Source: Zobellia uliginosa
GTDB lineage: Bacteria > Bacteroidota > Bacteroidia > Flavobacteriales > Flavobacteriaceae
Assembly: GCF_018860745.1 (NCBI RefSeq)
Contig: NZ_JAHKPY010000012.1
Span: 372,001-436,000 of the forward strand
Reading direction: 5' to 3'
DNA length: 64,000 bases
Shown: one piece after another, positions 60,940 to 64,000 of the stretch
Position numbering within the stretch: the stretch's first letter is position 1
How the letters are laid out: every line of letters starts with the position of its first letter
Program-made: the position numbers and the translations under genes
Notes under the pieces: generated by a model
Database searches by the model: none
Told to the model about the DNA's origin: nothing
Seen by the model: only the letters and a program-made list of their open reading frames with translations

Positions 60940-61126
60940 TTGAAAGTCCGCATAAAGCGGATAAATTAAAAAACTATTTTTTTGTTGAAAAATAGTTCCT
61001 CGGGAGACCTTATGACATCTAAATGTTAATAGGCACCGTTAGTTTAGCATCTAAATGCTTGAGGCTTGCCATTATAGGCATACCACTTAAGCATTGCCAA
61101 TTCATAAGAACGTAAACTAAATTAAA
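60940..61126 (+). promoter_or_regulatory. structured leader region of rpsB-tsf
   Basis: Upstream of rpsB I see a TCCGC/GCGGA hairpin (60947-60961), an AACTATTTTT/AAAAATAGTT stem (about 60972-60997), and two matching small hairpins: ACAT-CTAA-ATGT (61015-61026) and GCAT-CTAA-ATGC (61047-61058). The closing pair changes from A-T to G-C while the loop stays constant. A TTG-N19-TAAATTAA near 60940-60969 is only a weak promoter. The region looks like a possible autoregulatory ribosomal-protein leader; this is inference. Confidence 0.5.
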
Positions 61127-62200
61127 ATGGCGAAAGTCGAAGTAAAACAATTATTGGAAGCTGGTGTGCATTTTGGCCACCTTACACGAAAGTGGAACCC
61201 TAACATGGCGCCCTACATCTACATGGAGCGTAACGGTATTCACGTTATCAATCTTTATAAAACAGTTGCAAAATTAGACGAGGCCAACGAAGCCCTTCAA
61301 AAAATTGCCGCATCTGGTCGAAAAATTCTTTTCGTAGCTACAAAAAAACAAGCTAAAGATATCGTTGCTGAAAAAGTAGCAAACGTAAACATGCCTTTCA
61401 TCACAGAAAGATGGCCTGGTGGAATGTTGACAAATTTCGTTACCATCCGTAAAGCGGTAAAGAAAATGGCCTCTATTGACCGTATGAAAAAAGACGGAAC
61501 GTTCATGACTTTGTCTAAAAAAGAACGTCTACAAGTAGATCGTCTTCGTGCTAAATTAGAAAAGAACTTAGGTTCTATTTCTGACATGACCCGTTTACCT
61601 GGCGCTTTGTTTATTGTTGACACTATGCGTGAGCACATTGCTGTTAAGGAAGCTCAAAAATTGAACATTCCTATTTTTGCAATGGTAGATACCAATTCAG
61701 ACCCAAGAGACGTTGATTATTTGATTCCATCTAATGACGATGCATCAAAATCCATCGATATTATTATGACTCAGGTAACCGATGCTATCGCTGAAGGTCT
61801 TGCTGAGCGTAAATCCGAAAAACAATCGGATAAAGAAGGTGCTGAAGAAGCTAAAAAAGAAAAGCCTAAAAAAGTAGCCAAAGAAGAGGTTAAGAAAGAA
61901 GTTAAAGAAGCTCCTAAAGCTGAAGCTCCCGTAGCAACTCCTACTGAAGCTGTAGACCTTACTAAAATAGAAGGTATTGGACCAAAAGCTGCAGAAGCTT
62001 TGGTTAATGCCGGTTTTGATTCTTACGCTAAATTAGCAGAAGGAAATCCAGATAAAATCAAGGAAATCCTTACTGAAGCTAGCTCTAGAATGGCACACCT
62101 TGACCCAACTTCATGGCCAAAGCAATCCAAAATGGCTGCTGATGGCAAATGGGATGAGCTTAAAGAATGGCAGGACAGTGTTAAAGGAGGCGTAGAATAA
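61127..62200 (+). CDS. rpsB: 30S ribosomal protein S2 with a C-terminal helix-hairpin-helix extension
   Basis: 357 residues; ordinary S2 is about 230-260. Residues 1-227 are the normal fold (VKQLLEAGVHFGHLTRKWNPNMAPYIYMERNGIHVINL, MPFITERWPGGMLTNFVTIRK, FAMVDTNSDPRDVDYLIPSNDDA). A Lys/Glu/Ala-rich linker (about 228-275) leads to a second domain (276-357) with a helix-hairpin-helix core DLTKIEGIGPKAAEALVNAG and the block DPTSWPKQSKMAADGKWDELKEWQ. That tail aligns with the end of ActC in this window. S2 assembles late on the small subunit. Co-transcribed with tsf. Confidence 0.96.
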   Translation: MAKVEVKQLLEAGVHFGHLTRKWNPNMAPYIYMERNGIHVINLYKTVAKLDEANEALQKIAASGRKILFVATKKQAKDIVAEKVANVNMPFITERWPGGMLTNFVTIRKAVKKMASIDRMKKDGTFMTLSKKERLQVDRLRAKLEKNLGSISDMTRLPGALFIVDTMREHIAVKEAQKLNIPIFAMVDTNSDPRDVDYLIPSNDDASKSIDIIMTQVTDAIAEGLAERKSEKQSDKEGAEEAKKEKPKKVAKEEVKKEVKEAPKAEAPVATPTEAVDLTKIEGIGPKAAEALVNAGFDSYAKLAEGNPDKIKEILTEASSRMAHLDPTSWPKQSKMAADGKWDELKEWQDSVKGGVE

Positions 62201-62250
62201 GTTCTTCCACCTTACTTACAGTAAATAAAATAATAACATAACATTTGGTT

Positions 62251-62281
62251 TAAGATAGCGCTAGAAATACGCGCTATCTTA
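62251..62281 (+). other. hairpin between rpsB and tsf
   Basis: 11-bp perfect stem TAAGATAGCGC / GCGCTATCTTA with loop TAGAAATAC, not followed by a T-tract, 27 bases before the tsf ATG. More like an mRNA processing or regulatory stem than a terminator. Confidence 0.6.
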
Positions 62282-62307
62282 GAGCAAATTGAAAAATAGA
62301 ACAAAAA

Positions 62308-63273
62308 ATGGCAAAAATTACAGCCGCAGAAGTAAACAAACTAAGAAAAGCTACTGGCGCAGGAATGATGGACTGCAAAAATGCTTTGGTTGAAGCTGAG
62401 GGAGATTTTGACAAAGCAATTGAAGTTCTTCGTAAGAAAGGACAGAAAGTAGCTGCTAAAAGAGCCGATAGAGATTCATCCGAGGGTGCTGCAATTTCTA
62501 AATTGAACGCAGACCAAACAGCTGGTGTTGCAATTGTATTAGGTTGCGAAACTGATTTCGTTGGAAAAAACGAAAATTTCCTAGCTTTAGCTAATGAACT
62601 TGCTGAAATAGCTTTAAACTATGACTCTAAAGAAGCATTTTTAGCTGCTGATTTTGGAGGAATGACAGTTGCTGACAAATTAGTTGAGCAAACAGGAGTT
62701 ATTGGTGAGAAATTAGAAATCACTGCTTTCGAAAAATTAGAAGCTCCTTACGTTGGAACTTACGTTCATATTAACAAGATCGCTGCATTGGTTGGCTTAT
62801 CGGCTAAAGTAGAAAATGCTGATGTTCTAGCAAAAGATGTTTCTATGCAAGTAGCTTCAATGGGAGCAACAACTTTGTCTTACAAAGATTTTGACCCTTC
62901 ATTTGTTGCTGCAGAAACAGAAGCTAGAATTGCTGTTATCGAAAAAGATAACGAAGAACTAGGTCGTTTGGGAAAAACTCTTAAAAATGTTCCTCAGTAC
63001 ATTTCAATGTCTCAATTAACTGATGAAGTTATAGCTAAAGCCGAAGAAGATGCTAAAGCACAATTGAAAGCTGAAGGTAAACCAGAGCAAATTTGGGACA
63101 AAATTCTTCCAGGTAAAATGGAAAGATTTATTTCCGACAACACTACTTTGGACCAAGAGCAATGTTTATTGGACCAGAACTTCATTAAAGATGAAAAAAT
63201 CAATGTTGCAAAATATGTTGAGTCTTATGGAGATGTTTCTGTTACAGGCTTTAAGCGTGCTACGGTAGGATAA
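62308..63273 (+). CDS. tsf: translation elongation factor Ts
   Basis: 321 residues. EF-Ts recycles EF-Tu by exchanging GDP for GTP. The N-terminal UBA-like domain and the signature VNKLRKATGAGMMDCKNAL lead on to the core (about 60-280), including GCETDFVGKNENFLALANELAEIAL. The C-terminal helical part closes with DQEQCLLDQNFIKDEKINVAKYV. It follows rpsB by 107 bases across a strong hairpin and is followed by a terminator. Confidence 0.97.
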   Translation: MAKITAAEVNKLRKATGAGMMDCKNALVEAEGDFDKAIEVLRKKGQKVAAKRADRDSSEGAAISKLNADQTAGVAIVLGCETDFVGKNENFLALANELAEIALNYDSKEAFLAADFGGMTVADKLVEQTGVIGEKLEITAFEKLEAPYVGTYVHINKIAALVGLSAKVENADVLAKDVSMQVASMGATTLSYKDFDPSFVAAETEARIAVIEKDNEELGRLGKTLKNVPQYISMSQLTDEVIAKAEEDAKAQLKAEGKPEQIWDKILPGKMERFISDNTTLDQEQCLLDQNFIKDEKINVAKYVESYGDVSVTGFKRATVG

Positions 63274-63292
63274 TCTAATATCAAAATAATCA

Positions 63293-63326
63293 AAAACCGC
63301 CCCAACATTTGTTAGGGCGGTTTTCT
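63293..63326 (+). terminator. terminator after tsf
   Basis: Stem AAACCGCCC / GGGCGGTTT with additional inner pairs, then TTTTCTCTTTT. GC-rich with a T-rich tail. Confidence 0.9.
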
Positions 63327-63360
63327 CTTTTGATGATTCCGTACTTTATTGATTTTACAT

Positions 63361-63397
63361 AAAAAGAGCGCTACTTCTAAAGTAACGCTCTTTTATA
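63361..63397 (-). terminator. terminator of the M61 peptidase gene
   Basis: Minus strand AAAAGAGCG-T-TACTT / AAGTA-G-CGCTCTTTTT: about 14-bp stem with one mismatch, 3-base loop and T-tract, 20 bases past the stop at 63418. Confidence 0.88.
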
Positions 63398-63417
63398 TAT
63401 GTATAAGCAGAAAATTA

Positions 63418-64000
63418 TTAATCGGCTTTGAGCCATGCTTCCCTTAACTTAATTGCACCCTCACTAGCATTTTTTAGAGTTGTAATGGTCTTAACATTCA
63501 CTGTTGGACTTCCAACTTTTCCCTCTAGATTAATCTCTTCATCTCCCCGTTTAACGGTCATCTTAATATCCGTATCGGGAGACCAGCCAAAACTTTTCCC
63601 AATAATAGGACGTATTGACTCTAAAGTAATTGGCTCTCCATTAATGCTTTTTATGACATCACCACCCTCTGCTCCCAACGTATTGAAGAAACTATTAAGC
63701 TCTATACCTTCTCTTATAAAAACAATACTCTCATTAGTTTGCTCAACATCTATAAACGGCTCTTCACCGTTTAAGAAATATCCTGTGCTCTGCTCAACCA
63801 TACCTGCTTTCAAGCCCACTTTTGCTAAGTACTCATTATAATCTATGGGTGTATTACCAACAACATAAGTATCAAAAAACTCGCGAATCTCAGGATAGGT
63901 CATAGCCACAATCTCATCTATAAGCTTATCATCTTCAAAAGGGATATTCTTCCCGTACTTTTTACTAAGTTCTTTCATCATCCATAGCACCCCTTTTTCG
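63418..64000 (-). CDS. M61 family peptidase (partial, C-terminal part)
   Basis: The frame is open to the right edge; 193 codons are visible. The first residues, KGVLWMMKELSKKYGKN, come from the end of the M61 catalytic region; then follow DTYVVGNTPIDYNEYLAKVGLK and a PDZ domain (about 100-180 of the visible part; GAEGGDVIKSINGEPITLESIRPIIGKSFG). M61 peptidases are glycyl aminopeptidase-like zinc enzymes with a PDZ domain, often exported in Bacteroidetes. The zinc-binding HExxH lies outside the window. The GTG near 63990 is internal, not the start. Confidence 0.88.
   Translation of the reverse strand, partial: EKGVLWMMKELSKKYGKNIPFEDDKLIDEIVAMTYPEIREFFDTYVVGNTPIDYNEYLAKVGLKAGMVEQSTGYFLNGEEPFIDVEQTNESIVFIREGIELNSFFNTLGAEGGDVIKSINGEPITLESIRPIIGKSFGWSPDTDIKMTVKRGDEEINLEGKVGSPTVNVKTITTLKNASEGAIKLREAWLKAD

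Noticed and set aside
61870-61950. Lys/Glu-rich low-complexity stretch of rpsB as a frameshift artefact
   Set aside because: The frame continues cleanly into a well-formed helix-hairpin-helix domain that is similar to the ActC tail, so this is a true linker.
63988-63990. GTG at 63990 as start of the M61 peptidase
   Set aside because: The frame continues upstream to the window edge with family-like sequence (EKGVLWMMKEL), so the codon is internal.

Overview
The window reads as chromosomal DNA of a member of the Bacteroidetes, almost certainly family Flavobacteriaceae. The evidence is gene content: the giant type IX secretion / gliding protein SprA, proteins with type IX (T9SS) C-terminal sorting domains, an Alternative Complex III (Act) operon joined to an aa3-type cytochrome oxidase, a TonB with a proline-rich linker, and promoters of the Bacteroidetes form TTG-N18-20-TAnnTTTG instead of sigma70 boxes. 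Shine-Dalgarno sequences are not conspicuous. The genus (a marine Zobellia/Maribacter-like organism would fit) is a guess. I see no phage, insertion sequence, CRISPR array or rRNA operon. Most of the window is core genome.

Layout. 1-1537: two MacB/FtsX-type ABC permeases (the first cut by the window edge). 1638-6944 (minus): cytochrome oxidase accessory block cyoE/ctaB, two subunit III genes, subunit IV, a cysteine-free Sco-like protein, a true Sco, a DUF420 protein and a small CxxC membrane protein. 7124-8656: tonB, a VanZ-like protein and gcvH. 8806-22438 (minus): sprA, ruvA, a fused malic enzyme (maeB), an MFS carrier, queG and ruvB. 22558-25661: an acyl-CoA oxidase-like protein and a DUF2807 envelope protein. 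25818-37687 (minus): actABCDEF followed by oxidase subunits II and I. 37925-43043: a SPOR protein facing the rimP-nusA-infB operon. 43237-48411: a cation/proton antiporter, tRNA-Gln(UUG) and a DUF2723 (GT117-type) membrane protein. 48531-54877: a cysteine-free thioredoxin-like protein, a metallophosphoesterase, cutC, a Tat-exported glycosylasparaginase and polA. 54988-59737: a surface/secreted group (T9SS protein with thrombospondin type 3 repeats, an Fn3-like lipoprotein, a T9SS tail protein with almost no cargo, an outer-membrane barrel). 60027-63273: rplM-rpsI-rpsB-tsf. 63418-64000: the C-terminal part of an M61 peptidase.

How the genes work together. The Act complex oxidises quinol and passes electrons through its cytochromes to the oxidase. 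The genes for this chain sit in two minus-strand operons about 19 kb apart: catalytic subunits I/II with Act, and subunits III/IV with heme-modification and copper-delivery factors. SprA is the outer-membrane conduit for T9SS cargo, and two cargo-type proteins lie in the window. The translation genes form two classical clusters.

What I consider most worth a second look: the same helix-hairpin-helix tail fused to ribosomal protein S2 and to ActC; cysteine-free relatives of Sco and thioredoxin; a 115-residue T9SS protein that is nearly only a sorting domain; and RNA-structure candidates in front of rimP, rpsB and tsf. I did not find a convincing wholly new multi-gene system.
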